From JBPCPM01 sp050999155 (GTDB lineage: Bacteria > Actinomycetota > Thermoleophilia > Solirubrobacterales > 70-9), in assembly GCA_050999155.1 (NCBI GenBank), contig JBPCPM010000130.1:1-22286 (forward strand): DNA of 22,286 nucleotides. Direction: 5' to 3'. Every line of letters starts with the position of its first letter. The first letter of the stretch is position 1. The notes beneath the pieces were generated by a model. The model was not told where the DNA came from. It searched no databases and saw only the letters and a list, made by a program, of their open reading frames with translations. Both the position numbers and the translations under genes were made by a program. This document shows, in pieces, positions 15,189 to 22,286 of this stretch.

Positions 15189-15277
15189 CCGCCCGTGCAT
15201 CGGGGCCAACGGCCGCCGCCTGAGTTTGTGCAGCGGTCCAAGGACCGGCGGGCTCGCGCACGGCACCCTGGAAGACA

Positions 15278-16081
15278 ATGCACGACAAACAACCACAGAT
15301 CGTCGCCTTCGGCGGCGGGGGATTCTCCATGGAGGAGGGCAACCCGCTGCTCGACGACTACGTGCTCTCCCTGGCGGGGGTGGAACGACCCAAGGTCTGC
15401 TTTTTGGCCACGGCTTCCGGCGACGCGGACCACTACATCGTGCGCTTCTACCGGGCCTTCGGCTCGGACCGCTGCCGCCCCTCGCACATCTCCTTCTTCC
15501 GGCGCGAGCGCGGCGTGCGCAACGTCACCGAGCACCTGCTCGACCAGGACGTGATCTACGTGGGCGGCGGCAGCGTGGTCAGCATGCTCGGGGTGTGGCG
15601 GGCATGGGGCGTGGACGAGACGCTGCGCGAGGCGTGGCGCCGCGGCGTGGTCCTCTGCGGTCTGTCGGCCGGGTCGTTGTGCTGGTTCGAGTCCGGCGTC
15701 ACCGCCTACTACGGGCCGCCCGAGCCGGTCGAGGGTCTGGGCATGCTCCCCTACTCCAACGCCGTCCACTACGGCGATCCCCCGTCCACGCGGACCGTCT
15801 ACCACGACCTCGTGGCCGACGGGATGGCCACGGGGTTCGGCGTCGAGGACGGAGCCGCCCTGCACTTCGTCGACGGCCGCCTCGAAGCGTGCGTGAGCTC
15901 GCGGCCCGACTCCCGCGTGTGGCGCACCCGCCGGCTGCTCGGCCGGCGCGTCGTCGAGGAGCCGGTGGACGTCCGCCACCTCGGCGCCGACGCGCCCGCC
16001 GCGGCGGCCCGATCCCGGCTGTGGCGCGTCTCGGGCGCCCCGGCCGGGGCGAGCCGGCCGGTCTCGGCACCCGGGGCCTGA
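15278..16081 (+). CDS. Peptidase S51 (peptidase E-like) family protein, copy 1
   Basis: A 267-residue cytoplasmic protein with the class I glutamine-amidotransferase-like fold of family S51 (peptidase E/cyanophycinase relatives), which cleave Asp-containing dipeptides or related bonds. IVAFGGGGFSME opens the fold, VCFLATASGDADHYI and DVIYVGGGSVVSML are core strands, and the nucleophile elbow is CGLS130AGSLCWF. H164 in NAVHYGD is a candidate catalytic His. The C-terminal ~25 residues are Ala/Pro-rich and probably disordered. GGAAG just before the ATG serves as a weak ribosome binding site. It is followed 2 bases later by a paralogue, so the two form an operon and a tandem duplication. Confidence 0.88.
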   Translation: MHDKQPQIVAFGGGGFSMEEGNPLLDDYVLSLAGVERPKVCFLATASGDADHYIVRFYRAFGSDRCRPSHISFFRRERGVRNVTEHLLDQDVIYVGGGSVVSMLGVWRAWGVDETLREAWRRGVVLCGLSAGSLCWFESGVTAYYGPPEPVEGLGMLPYSNAVHYGDPPSTRTVYHDLVADGMATGFGVEDGAALHFVDGRLEACVSSRPDSRVWRTRRLLGRRVVEEPVDVRHLGADAPAAAARSRLWRVSGAPAGASRPVSAPGA

Positions 16082-16083
16082 GC

Positions 16084-16914
16084 GTGCGCGACACACCCGT
16101 CCCCCTCGCCGAGCGGCGGATCTTCGGGTTCGGCGGCCACGAGTTCGGGCGCCGGCCCGAGGACGAGGCCCTCACCGATTTCGCCCTGGGCCTGGCCGGC
16201 ACCCCGAGTCCCCGGATCTGCCTGCTGCCCACGGCCAGCGGTGACCCGACCGAGCAGATCGCCGGGTTCTACCGCGCGATGGAGCGGCGCCGCGCCCAGC
16301 CGACCCACATCAGCCTGTTCCGGCGCGAAGGCGAGCCGCCGCTGCGCGATGCGCTGCTCTCGCAGGACATCATCTACGTGGGCGGCGGCAGCATGATGAA
16401 CCTCCTTGCCCTGTGGTCGGCGCACGGCCTCGACGAGATCCTCCGCGAAGCCTGGGAGTTCGGGATCCCGGTCGGCGGGGTCAGCGCCGGCTGCATGTGC
16501 TGGTTTCAGTGGGGCATCACACGCTCCACGGGCGCCCCCGAGCTGCGGCAGGGTCTCGGACTGATCGACGGCAGCGCCTGCGTCCACTACCACGGGGACC
16601 TCGACCGCCGGACGCAGTACCTGCGGCTGGTCGGCCAGGGCGCGCCGGAGGGGTGGGCTCTCGACGATCATGCGGGCGTGCTGTTCGCCGGCAGCGAGAT
16701 GTCGGCCGCCGTCGCGGGGCGGCCCGACGCGCGCGTGTGGCGCGTCCACCGCGAGGACACCCAGGCGGTCGAGTCGACGATCAGCCGGGTGGTCCTGCGC
16801 ACGGCGGGGTCGGCCACCGAGCTGTCGGACACCGACGAGTACCGGCTGACCGTTGCCCGTCGCGCGGGCCAGCGCGCGCCCGGCGGGCCACTGCGCGGCG
16901 CACGCGTGCGCTGA
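16084..16914 (+). CDS. Peptidase S51 (peptidase E-like) family protein, copy 2
   Basis: A 276-residue paralogue of the preceding gene. Equivalent blocks are clear: RIFGFGGHEFG, ICLLPTASGDPTEQI, DIIYVGGGSMMNLLALW and the nucleophile elbow GGVS134AGCMCWF, with VHYH (167-170) at the catalytic His position. The GTG at 16084-16086 begins 2 bases after the upstream stop, implying translational coupling. The copies have diverged well beyond recent duplication (for example CGLSAGSLCWFESG versus GGVSAGCMCWFQWG), so distinct substrates or a heteromer are possible. The basic tail ends in a 14-base palindrome (16898-16911) at the gene's 3' end. Confidence 0.88.
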   Translation: MRDTPVPLAERRIFGFGGHEFGRRPEDEALTDFALGLAGTPSPRICLLPTASGDPTEQIAGFYRAMERRRAQPTHISLFRREGEPPLRDALLSQDIIYVGGGSMMNLLALWSAHGLDEILREAWEFGIPVGGVSAGCMCWFQWGITRSTGAPELRQGLGLIDGSACVHYHGDLDRRTQYLRLVGQGAPEGWALDDHAGVLFAGSEMSAAVAGRPDARVWRVHREDTQAVESTISRVVLRTAGSATELSDTDEYRLTVARRAGQRAPGGPLRGARVR

Positions 16915-16944
16915 CCGTCGGCCCGAGCACGTCATTTCTGGCGT

Positions 16945-16959
16945 GCGGAGGGCCTCCGC
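16945..16959 (+). terminator. Short GC palindrome after the S51 pair
   Basis: GCGGAGG and CCTCCGC are separated by one base, 30 bases after the stop. It might help end the S51 transcript. No T tract, and the tight centre limits hairpin formation. Confidence 0.3.
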
Positions 16960-17017
16960 TGGGTACGCCCCCAGTCCGTGGCGGTGTCGGCCGATCACGG
17001 ATCCTCGAGGGAGCACC

Positions 17018-18208
17018 ATGGCGGCGACAACCGAGTCGACATCCGCGACAGCGGGCGACAAGCAGGCAGGCGAGGAGCGCATCGCGCAGCTCGAGCGTCA
17101 GGTCGAGCTGTTGCGCGATGGCGAGCGCGATCGCCGGACCGTCTCGGTCGACCTGCGCAACGTCCTGCACATCGCGCTGCTCGGCCTGGTCATCGCCCTG
17201 ACCCTCGCCTTCATCTACGTGGCGTGGGCCGGAATCACGTTGCTGCTGATGTCGCTGCTCGTGGCGCTCGCGCTCGATCCGGGGGTGACCGTGCTCATGC
17301 GCCGGGGGCTGGGGCGCGGGTGGGCCACCGGCGCGGTGTTCTTGCTGACCCTCCTCGTCGCGGGCGGTCTGGCCGCGTTGATCGTGCCGTCGATGGTCGA
17401 TCAGGTCGGCGAGCTCGTGGACCGCGCCCCCGGCTACGTCGACGACCTCAAGCAGGGCGAGGGTCCCCTCGGCGGCCTCGAGCGCCGGTTCGGCATCGTC
17501 GACGGCGCTCGCCAGGCGCTGGAAGCCAAGGAGGGCGTCGCCGGCACCGGGCTCAGCGTGCTCGGGGGGGTGCTCGGCACCGTCGGCGCCCTGGTTGCGG
17601 TGACCTTCCTGAGCTTCTTCATGGTCCTGGAAGGTCCCCGGTGGCTGTCGCGGATCTCCTCGGTGCTCCCCGACGCCTCGGTCCACCGCTGGGAGCGGGC
17701 CGGCGCGGGGATCTACCGCACGGTCAGCGGCTTCGTGCTCGGGAGCCTGCTGTCGTCGCTGCTTGTGGGGATCGTGGTGGGGCTGACCCTCGTGATCGCC
17801 GGGGTGCCGTTCGCCGTCCCCATCGCGCTGCTGGTGGCCTTCCTCATCCTCATCCCCGTGCTGGGCCCGATCATCGCGATGGTCACGGTGGGACTGATCG
17901 CCCTGGCCACGTCCGGCCTGCTTACGGGCCTGATCGTCACCGCCGTGGTGTTCACGATCCACCAGATCGAGATCTATGTCCTCAAGCCGTTGATCTTCGA
18001 GCGCACCGTCGACCTCTCACCGCTGGTCGTGCTCGCCGCCGTGGTGGTGGGGACCGAGCTGGCCGGCGTCATCGGGGCGCTCGTCGCGATCCCCGTCGCG
18101 GGCACCGTGCAGGTCGTCGTCACCGAGCTCGTGGCCGCCCGGCGGGAAACGCTCCGCGACTGCGCCGACGACCCCGAGGCCGAGATGGGGTTGCTCGGCC
18201 AGCTGTAG
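17018..18208 (+). CDS. AI-2E family transporter (PerM/YdiK-like)
   Basis: A 396-residue membrane protein of the AI-2E transporter family. A hydrophilic, coiled-coil-like N-terminus (IAQLERQVELLRDGERDRR) precedes paired helices LHIALLGLVIALTLAFIYVA and GITLLLMSLLVALALDPGV. A soluble amphipathic region (about 120-190) is followed by the helical C-terminal half with the family blocks LIPVLGPIIAMV and IHQIEIYVLKPLIFERTVDL then SPLVVLAAVVVG. Relatives export autoinducer-2 or act as cation/proton antiporters, so the substrate should be left open. The ATG is chosen because GAGGGAG lies 5 bases upstream; translation could open earlier but without homology. It converges with the GroES-like gene 10 bases downstream. 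Confidence 0.92.
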   Translation: MAATTESTSATAGDKQAGEERIAQLERQVELLRDGERDRRTVSVDLRNVLHIALLGLVIALTLAFIYVAWAGITLLLMSLLVALALDPGVTVLMRRGLGRGWATGAVFLLTLLVAGGLAALIVPSMVDQVGELVDRAPGYVDDLKQGEGPLGGLERRFGIVDGARQALEAKEGVAGTGLSVLGGVLGTVGALVAVTFLSFFMVLEGPRWLSRISSVLPDASVHRWERAGAGIYRTVSGFVLGSLLSSLLVGIVVGLTLVIAGVPFAVPIALLVAFLILIPVLGPIIAMVTVGLIALATSGLLTGLIVTAVVFTIHQIEIYVLKPLIFERTVDLSPLVVLAAVVVGTELAGVIGALVAIPVAGTVQVVVTELVAARRETLRDCADDPEAEMGLLGQL

Positions 18209-18218
18209 GCCGCGGAGG

Positions 18219-18608
18219 TCAGTCGCCGGAGGGCACGCCGGCGCGGCCACACGCCGGACACCGCGTGCCCGGCTCGAGCGTCTCGCCGTGGCACTCGGGA
18301 CACCCCTCGGGACCCTCGAGCACGCCGAGCAGCTCGCCAACCCGGCACACGAGCAACCGCTCCTCCTCGACCTCGACCCAGACGCCCGCGGACGCCGGGA
18401 ACACGACGTGGTCGCCGGGCTTGACGGGCATGGTCATCCCGATCGTGCCCCACCAGTCGAGGCCGGGCCCGACGGCCAGGACGATGGCGTGCTGGGGCGG
18501 GGACTCGCGCGATCCGGGGGGCACGACGAGGCCGGAGTCCCGCACGCGGTCGGGTTCGAGCTCCTTGAGCACGACCTGGTCGAACAGGGGGCGAAGCTGC
18601 TGGCGCAT
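18219..18608 (-). CDS. GroES-like co-chaperonin with C-terminal zinc ribbon
   Basis: A 129-residue protein. Residues 3-98 follow the Cpn10/GroES pattern: LRPLFDQVVLKELEPDRV at the start, a mobile-loop-like segment RDSGLVVPPGSRESPP (23-38), AIVLAVGPG, then VKPGDHVVFPASAGVWVEVE and a closing strand GELLGVLEG. Ordinary GroES ends here. This protein adds a zinc ribbon, C103-P-E-C106 and C117-P-A-C120, and a short tail. There is no groEL beside it, so it is probably a secondary or specialised co-chaperonin-like protein, perhaps binding another client or a nucleic acid; that is inference. The start at 18608 is supported by TACTAT exactly 6 bases upstream and by homology beginning at MRQQLRPL. Confidence 0.85.
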   Translation of the reverse strand: MRQQLRPLFDQVVLKELEPDRVRDSGLVVPPGSRESPPQHAIVLAVGPGLDWWGTIGMTMPVKPGDHVVFPASAGVWVEVEEERLLVCRVGELLGVLEGPEGCPECHGETLEPGTRCPACGRAGVPSGD

Positions 18609-18620
18609 GTCCCAATAGTA
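18609..18620 (-). promoter_or_regulatory. Leaderless promoter of the GroES-like gene
   Basis: On the minus strand TACTAT (18620 to 18615), 6 bases (TGGGAC), then ATG. Confidence 0.65.
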
Positions 18621-18687
18621 GGTGCCGAGACCATCCGGCCGCCTGGCGCGAGGGCGCCGGCTCGCGGAAGGCGGCGTGGGCGCCCCG

Positions 18688-18699
18688 TATGCTTCAGAC
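18688..18699 (+). promoter_or_regulatory. Leaderless promoter of lemA-htpX
   Basis: TATGCT at 18688-18693, 6 bases (TCAGAC), then ATG at 18700. It is divergent from the GroES-like promoter 68 bases away. Confidence 0.65.
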
Positions 18700-19263
18700 A
18701 TGCTGATCGCCCTGCTCATCGTCGGAGCCCTGATCGCGCTCCTTGGCGTGTACGCAGTCGTCGTCTACAACCGCCTCGTCCGCCTGCGGGTCGGGGTGGA
18801 CGAGCGTGAGTCCGACATCGACGTGCAGCTCAAGCGCCGCCACGACCTCGTGCCGAACCTCGTGGAGACGGTCAAGGGCTACGCGTCGCACGAGAGCGAG
18901 ACCTTCCAGCGGGTGACCGAGGCGCGCGCCGCGGCCATGGACGCCAGCGGCCCCGCCGACCGCGCCGTCGCCGAGTCCCAGCTGACCTCGGCCCTCGGCG
19001 GGCTGCGTGTCGTCGCCGAGGACTACCCCGAGCTCAAGGCCGACGCCAACTTCCGCGCCCTGCAGGACGAGCTGACCGCGACCGAGAACCGCATCCAGGC
19101 GGCCCGGCGCCAGTACAACATGCAGGTGCGGGCGCTCAACACCGGGGTCGAGCAGTTCCCCTCAAGCGTGGTGGCCGGCGCCACCGGCTTCAGCCAGCGG
19201 GAGTTCTTCGAGATCGAAGACGACTCCCAGCGCGCCGTCCCGCAGGTCAGCTTCTCCGAGTAG
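18700..19263 (+). CDS. lemA: LemA family protein
   Basis: A 187-residue protein with one N-terminal membrane helix (IALLIVGALIALLGVYAVVV, 3-22) followed by the LemA helical domain. The conserved blocks are YNRLVRLRVGVDERESDIDV then QLKRRHDLVPNLVETVKGYA, and ARRQYNMQVRALNTGVEQFP near the C-terminus, typical of the family at its usual length. LemA proteins are anchored with the helical bundle on one face of the membrane and frequently sit beside HtpX-type proteases, as here. Their biochemical role is unsettled. The start is fixed by the leaderless promoter and by the hydrophobic segment beginning at once. The protease gene follows after 12 bases. Confidence 0.94.
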   Translation: MLIALLIVGALIALLGVYAVVVYNRLVRLRVGVDERESDIDVQLKRRHDLVPNLVETVKGYASHESETFQRVTEARAAAMDASGPADRAVAESQLTSALGGLRVVAEDYPELKADANFRALQDELTATENRIQAARRQYNMQVRALNTGVEQFPSSVVAGATGFSQREFFEIEDDSQRAVPQVSFSE

Positions 19264-19275
19264 CGGCCGCTCGCC

Positions 19276-20277
19276 GTGCTCCTCGACGAGCAGATCTCCG
19301 CGAACGTCTGGCGCAGCCGGGCGCTGTTCGTCGGCTTCCTGGCCATCTATGTCGGTGTGGGCTGGGCCGTGAGCCTCTGGTACGGAGAGATCGCGCTCGG
19401 GATCGCCGGGGCGATCGCCGTGACCATGGTCGTCGTCTCGCTGTACGGAGGCGACGACATGGCCGTCCAGGTTGCCGGCGGCAAGCAGGTCCGCGAGCGC
19501 TCGGAGTCCACCGAGTTCTGGGACACGGCCGAGACGATGGCGATCGCCGCCGGGATCCCGATGCCGCGGCTGTACGTCTCACCTGATCCCAGCCCGAACG
19601 CGTTCGCGGCCGGGCGCTCACCGGAGCAGGCACTGATCTGCGTCAACCAGGGGCTGCTCGACCGCCTCGACCGCGACGAGCTCGAGGGCGTCGTGGCCCA
19701 CGAGATGGCCCACATCCGCAACCTCGACGTGCGCCTGATGACCTACGCCGCCGTGCTGGCCGGATCGCTGTCGCTGATCTCCTGGTTCTTGCTGCGGATG
19801 TTCATCTATGGCGGCGGAAGCCGGGGCGGCAACCGCCACGGCGGCGCGGGCGGATCGAATCCGATCGTGCTCGTCGTCTCGCTGCTGGCCGTGGTGCTGG
19901 CACCGATCGCCGCGACGATCATCCAGCTGGCCGTCTCGCGCCGCCGCGAGTTCCTCGCCGACGCGACCGGCGCCGAGCTGACCCGCTATCCGGAGGGCCT
20001 CGCCTCGGCCCTGCGGCAGATCGCGGCCAAGGCCGAGCCGACCGACACACCGGACGCGATCGCCCACATGTACATCATGCCCGCGGTGGGCCGGGCCGCC
20101 GCCTCGCTGCTGTCCACCCACCCCCCGACGGACAAGCGCCTGGAGGTCCTCGATGCGATGGCCGGCAACCAGCGCCACACCCGCCGCAGCGAATCGGTCA
20201 GCGGCCGCGCGCTGCTGCCGGGCCCCGCCGCCGACGCGCCGCTCACCGCCGGCGCCCCCATTTCCACCCGCACCTAG
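19276..20277 (+). CDS. htpX: M48 family zinc metalloprotease (HtpX-like)
   Basis: A 333-residue membrane-bound metalloprotease involved in quality control of membrane proteins. Two N-terminal helices (ALFVGFLAIYVGVGWAVSLW, then ALGIAGAIAVTMVVVSLYGG) precede the catalytic domain. The zinc motif is HEMAHIRNLD (HExxH), with a third ligand expected in REFLADATGAELTR. Two more helices lie between them (TYAAVLAGSLSLISWFLL and IVLVVSLLAVVLAPIAATII), giving the HtpX topology with the active site facing the cytoplasm. STHPPTDKRLEVLDAM is the family's conserved C-terminal block. The start is GTG at 19276, 12 bases after the lemA stop, with no strong ribosome binding site. Co-transcription with lemA is expected. 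Confidence 0.94.
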   Translation: MLLDEQISANVWRSRALFVGFLAIYVGVGWAVSLWYGEIALGIAGAIAVTMVVVSLYGGDDMAVQVAGGKQVRERSESTEFWDTAETMAIAAGIPMPRLYVSPDPSPNAFAAGRSPEQALICVNQGLLDRLDRDELEGVVAHEMAHIRNLDVRLMTYAAVLAGSLSLISWFLLRMFIYGGGSRGGNRHGGAGGSNPIVLVVSLLAVVLAPIAATIIQLAVSRRREFLADATGAELTRYPEGLASALRQIAAKAEPTDTPDAIAHMYIMPAVGRAAASLLSTHPPTDKRLEVLDAMAGNQRHTRRSESVSGRALLPGPAADAPLTAGAPISTRT

Positions 20278-20292
20278 CCCGGCGCCCCCGGG
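20278..20292. terminator. Short hairpin between convergent htpX and maoC genes
   Basis: CCGGG complements CCCGG around a 5-base loop (20278-20282 with 20288-20292), immediately after the htpX stop and 31 bases from the facing MaoC stop. No T tract. Confidence 0.35.
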
Positions 20293-20323
20293 TGCTTCCG
20301 GACAAGCGCTACGGCTGGCGGCG

Positions 20324-21226
20324 TTATTCGTCGAGCGGGGTGATGCGGCCGGCTAGGTGGGGCTTGCCGCTCTTGAGGTCCTCGAGCTCGAAGGACCAGG
20401 CGTCGCCGGCTCGACGGGCCGTGAAGTTCACACGGCCGGGGAGGATCAGCGGGAGCTTGAACTCCACGCCGATCGTGTAGGCGTCGGGCAGGCGGCCCTC
20501 GAAGGCGGCCAGCGACCGGGCCTTGGTCCACATGCCGTGGGCGATCGCGCCGGGGAAGCCGAAGGCCCGGGCGGTGACCGGGTGCAGGTGGATCGGGTTG
20601 CGGTCGCCCGACACCGAGGCGTAGCGGCGGCCGATGTCGCCGGGCACCTTCCAGATCGCCCCGGGGCCGGCGGGGCCGGCCGGCTCGGCGTCGGTCTCCG
20701 CGGCCGAGCGCTCCTGCGGCGCGTCGCCCGAGCCGCCGCCGCGGCGCAGGTAGGTGCTGGTGTCGGTCCACACCGTCTCGCCGTCGACCTCGGCCGTGTG
20801 CACGAGGTCGACCTGGCGCCCCTTGCGGTGGGGGCGCAGGTTGTCCGCGTGGACACGGAAGGTCAGGCGTTCGCCGGCCTCCAGCGGCCGGTGCTGGGTG
20901 ATCTCGTTTTCGATGTGGACCAGTCCGAGCAGCTTGAACGGGAACTCATCGCTGGTCATCAGCTCCATCGCGACCGGGAACGCAAGCACGTGGGGGAACG
21001 TGGCCGGGACGGTGTCGGAGAGCCCAAAGCCGCAGACGCGGTTGTAGGCGTTGAGCTGGTCGCGGTCGATCTCGACGTCGCGCAGGACCAGCTCGGTGTC
21101 GGGCAGCGTGTCGCCGCCCGAGCCGCCGCCGAACGGCAGCGCCCCGGTGATCGCGCCGAGCGCGGCCTTGCCGTACAGGGAACCCGTGCCCGGCATGGAG
21201 TCCAGCTCGCGCACCTCGCGGGCCAT
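20324..21226 (-). CDS. MaoC-like (R)-specific enoyl/hydroxyacyl hydratase, HtdX-like
   Basis: A 300-residue double-hotdog hydratase. The N-terminal hotdog (to about residue 165) lacks the catalytic motif. After a Gly/Ala/Glu-rich linker (about 165-190) the C-terminal hotdog carries the hydratase-2 motif YASVSGDRNPIHLHPVTARA then FGFPGAIAHGMWT, in which Asp and His are the catalytic pair. This resembles mycobacterial HtdX, a 3-hydroxyacyl-thioester dehydratase encoded next to fabG4. The gene begins 1 base after the stop of the FabG4-like gene upstream, so the reductase and dehydratase are translationally linked and likely work in sequence: 3-ketoacyl to 3-hydroxyacyl to enoyl thioester, or the reverse. 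Confidence 0.92.
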   Translation of the reverse strand: MAREVRELDSMPGTGSLYGKAALGAITGALPFGGGSGGDTLPDTELVLRDVEIDRDQLNAYNRVCGFGLSDTVPATFPHVLAFPVAMELMTSDEFPFKLLGLVHIENEITQHRPLEAGERLTFRVHADNLRPHRKGRQVDLVHTAEVDGETVWTDTSTYLRRGGGSGDAPQERSAAETDAEPAGPAGPGAIWKVPGDIGRRYASVSGDRNPIHLHPVTARAFGFPGAIAHGMWTKARSLAAFEGRLPDAYTIGVEFKLPLILPGRVNFTARRAGDAWSFELEDLKSGKPHLAGRITPLDE

Positions 21227-21227
21227 G

Positions 21228-22286
21228 TCAGGCCCCGATCAGGCTCTGCCCGCAGACGCGGACCACCTGGCCGTTGACCCCGCCGGATCCCGGCTGGGCC
21301 ATCCAGGCGATGGTCTCGGCGACGTCCTTCGGGGTGCCGGCCTGGTTCATCGAGTTCATCCGCCGTCCGGCCTCCTTGACGACCAGCGGCATCTTCTGGG
21401 TCATGTCGGTGGCGATGAAGCCAGGGGCGACCGCGTTGATCGTTGCCGGGGTGCCCTTGGCAACCGGCGCGAACGCCCGGACCATGCCGATGATCCCGGC
21501 CTTGCTGGCGCCGTAGTTGGTCTGTCCGCGGTTGCCCGCGATGCCGCCCATCGACGACACACAGACGATCCGGCCGCCGGCGTTGATGACGTCGCCCTCG
21601 AACAGGGCGTCGTTGATCCGCTGCTGGCTGGTCAGGTTGACCCCGAGCACCGAGTCCCACTGGTCGTCGCTCATCCGCGCCAGCGTCTTGTCGCGGGTGA
21701 TGCCCGCGTTGTGGATGAGGATGTCGACGCCGCCGTGGCGGTCGGTGAGGTACTCGGCCAGCTTCGTGGGCGCGTCGTCGGCGGTCACGTCGAGCTGCAG
21801 CGACTCGCCGTCGAGGCGGTTGGCGACCTCCGACAGCGCTCCGCCCTGGGCGGGGACGTCGAGCACGATCACGTGGGCGCCGTCGCGGGCCAGGGTCTCG
21901 GCGATCGACTCGCCGATGCCGCGCGAGGCCCCGGTGACCAGGGCCACCTTCCCGTCCAGCGGACGCGTCCAGTCCGTGGTCTCCGGCGGATCCTTGGGCT
22001 CGGGCTTGGCCACCGTGATGACCTGGCCCGAGACGTAGGCCGAACGGGCCGAGAGCACAAACCGCAGGGTCGACTCGGCGGCCGACTCGGCGCCCTTGTC
22101 GACGTAGATCAGCTGACAGGTCGAGCCGGAGCCGATCTCCTTGGCCAGCGAGCGGGTGAACCCCTCGATGGCCTGCTGCGCGGTGGCGACGGCGGGGTTC
22201 TTGACCAAATCGGGGGTGGTGCCGATCACGACCATCCGCCCACAGGTGCGCAGGCGGCGCGCGACCGGGTGGAAGAAGTCGTACAG
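21228..22286 (-). CDS. FabG4-like 3-oxoacyl-thioester reductase, 5' end off window
   Basis: At least 352 residues; the frame stays open to the window edge and the extra 17 codons (LYDFFHPVARRLRTCGRM) fit the family, so the start lies outside. This is the long, two-domain FabG type (FabG4/HMwFabG, about 450 residues). An N-terminal non-catalytic Rossmann-like domain, visible from VVIGTTPDLVKNPAVATAQ to VSGQVITVAKPEP, is followed by a complete SDR domain. The SDR domain has the NAD(P) loop LVTGASRGIGESIAETLARD, HNAGIT, Ser in IVCVSSMGG and the catalytic YGASK. It probably reduces 3-oxoacyl-CoA/ACP with NADH. The pairing with an HtdX-like gene mirrors mycobacterial fabG4-htdX; a thiolase often lies on the far side and could be just outside this window. 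Confidence 0.93.
   Translation of the reverse strand: MYDFFHPVARRLRTCGRMVVIGTTPDLVKNPAVATAQQAIEGFTRSLAKEIGSGSTCQLIYVDKGAESAAESTLRFVLSARSAYVSGQVITVAKPEPKDPPETTDWTRPLDGKVALVTGASRGIGESIAETLARDGAHVIVLDVPAQGGALSEVANRLDGESLQLDVTADDAPTKLAEYLTDRHGGVDILIHNAGITRDKTLARMSDDQWDSVLGVNLTSQQRINDALFEGDVINAGGRIVCVSSMGGIAGNRGQTNYGASKAGIIGMVRAFAPVAKGTPATINAVAPGFIATDMTQKMPLVVKEAGRRMNSMNQAGTPKDVAETIAWMAQPGSGGVNGQVVRVCGQSLIGA

Overview
The window is about 70% GC and gene-dense, with 21 recognisable genes or gene remnants and no gene-free stretch longer than about 150 bases. The gene content suggests an actinobacterium: a PPOX-class F420-type flavoprotein, a long-form adenosylhomocysteinase, a FabG4/HtdX-like pair, an acyl-CoA dehydrogenase and many apparently leaderless transcripts. 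Several features (tandem S51 peptidases, zinc-ribbon tails on small proteins) make me lean towards Thermoleophilia/Solirubrobacterales, but that placement is an inference. No rRNA, tRNA, CRISPR array, transposase or phage gene was seen.

Layout. 1-3.4 kb, minus strand: a small F420/FMN split-barrel protein, then (reading leftward) a frameshifted LPLAT acyltransferase, a MerR regulator and ahcY, the last two sharing a 4-bp start/stop overlap. 3.46-5.87 kb, plus: an SDR-fold protein that has lost the catalytic Tyr and Lys, an NADPH:quinone reductase-like MDR enzyme and a VTT-domain membrane protein. 5.89-6.65 kb, minus: a second VTT-domain protein, tail to tail with the first. 6.74-9.62 kb, plus: acyl-CoA dehydrogenase, a 14-TM-type MFS exporter starting at TTG inside the preceding stop, and the C-terminal half of an MscL channel with a zinc ribbon. 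9.76-10.9 kb, minus: a PQQ-type sugar dehydrogenase lipoprotein. 11.0-12.5 kb, plus: a large unassigned coiled-coil protein with a possible HNH-associated repeat and a conserved-looking C-terminal domain. 12.6-14.2 kb: GMC oxidoreductase. 14.25-14.4 kb: a heavily deleted ABC exporter remnant. 14.5-15.2 kb, minus: NmrA-like NAD(P)-binding protein. 15.3-16.9 kb: tandem S51 peptidase-like genes. 17.0-18.2 kb: AI-2E family transporter. 18.2-18.6 kb, minus: GroES-like protein with a zinc ribbon. 18.7-20.3 kb: lemA-htpX pair. 20.3-22.3 kb, minus: MaoC hydratase and a FabG4-like reductase that runs off the right edge.

Themes. Lipid and acyl-CoA metabolism (acyl-CoA dehydrogenase, MaoC, FabG4), methyl-cycle housekeeping (ahcY) and membrane/protein quality control (LemA, HtpX, GroES-like, VTT proteins) dominate. 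At least seven genes have a TANNNT hexamer exactly 6 bases before the start codon, the signature of leaderless transcription. Three loci show decay: the frameshifted acyltransferase, the N-terminally truncated MscL and the collapsed ABC exporter. The best candidates for undescribed biology are the coiled-coil protein at 11022-12488, with an inverted repeat in its divergent promoter region, the GroES-zinc-ribbon protein, the MerR-ahcY unit, and a dispersed hairpin repeat at gene 3' ends.
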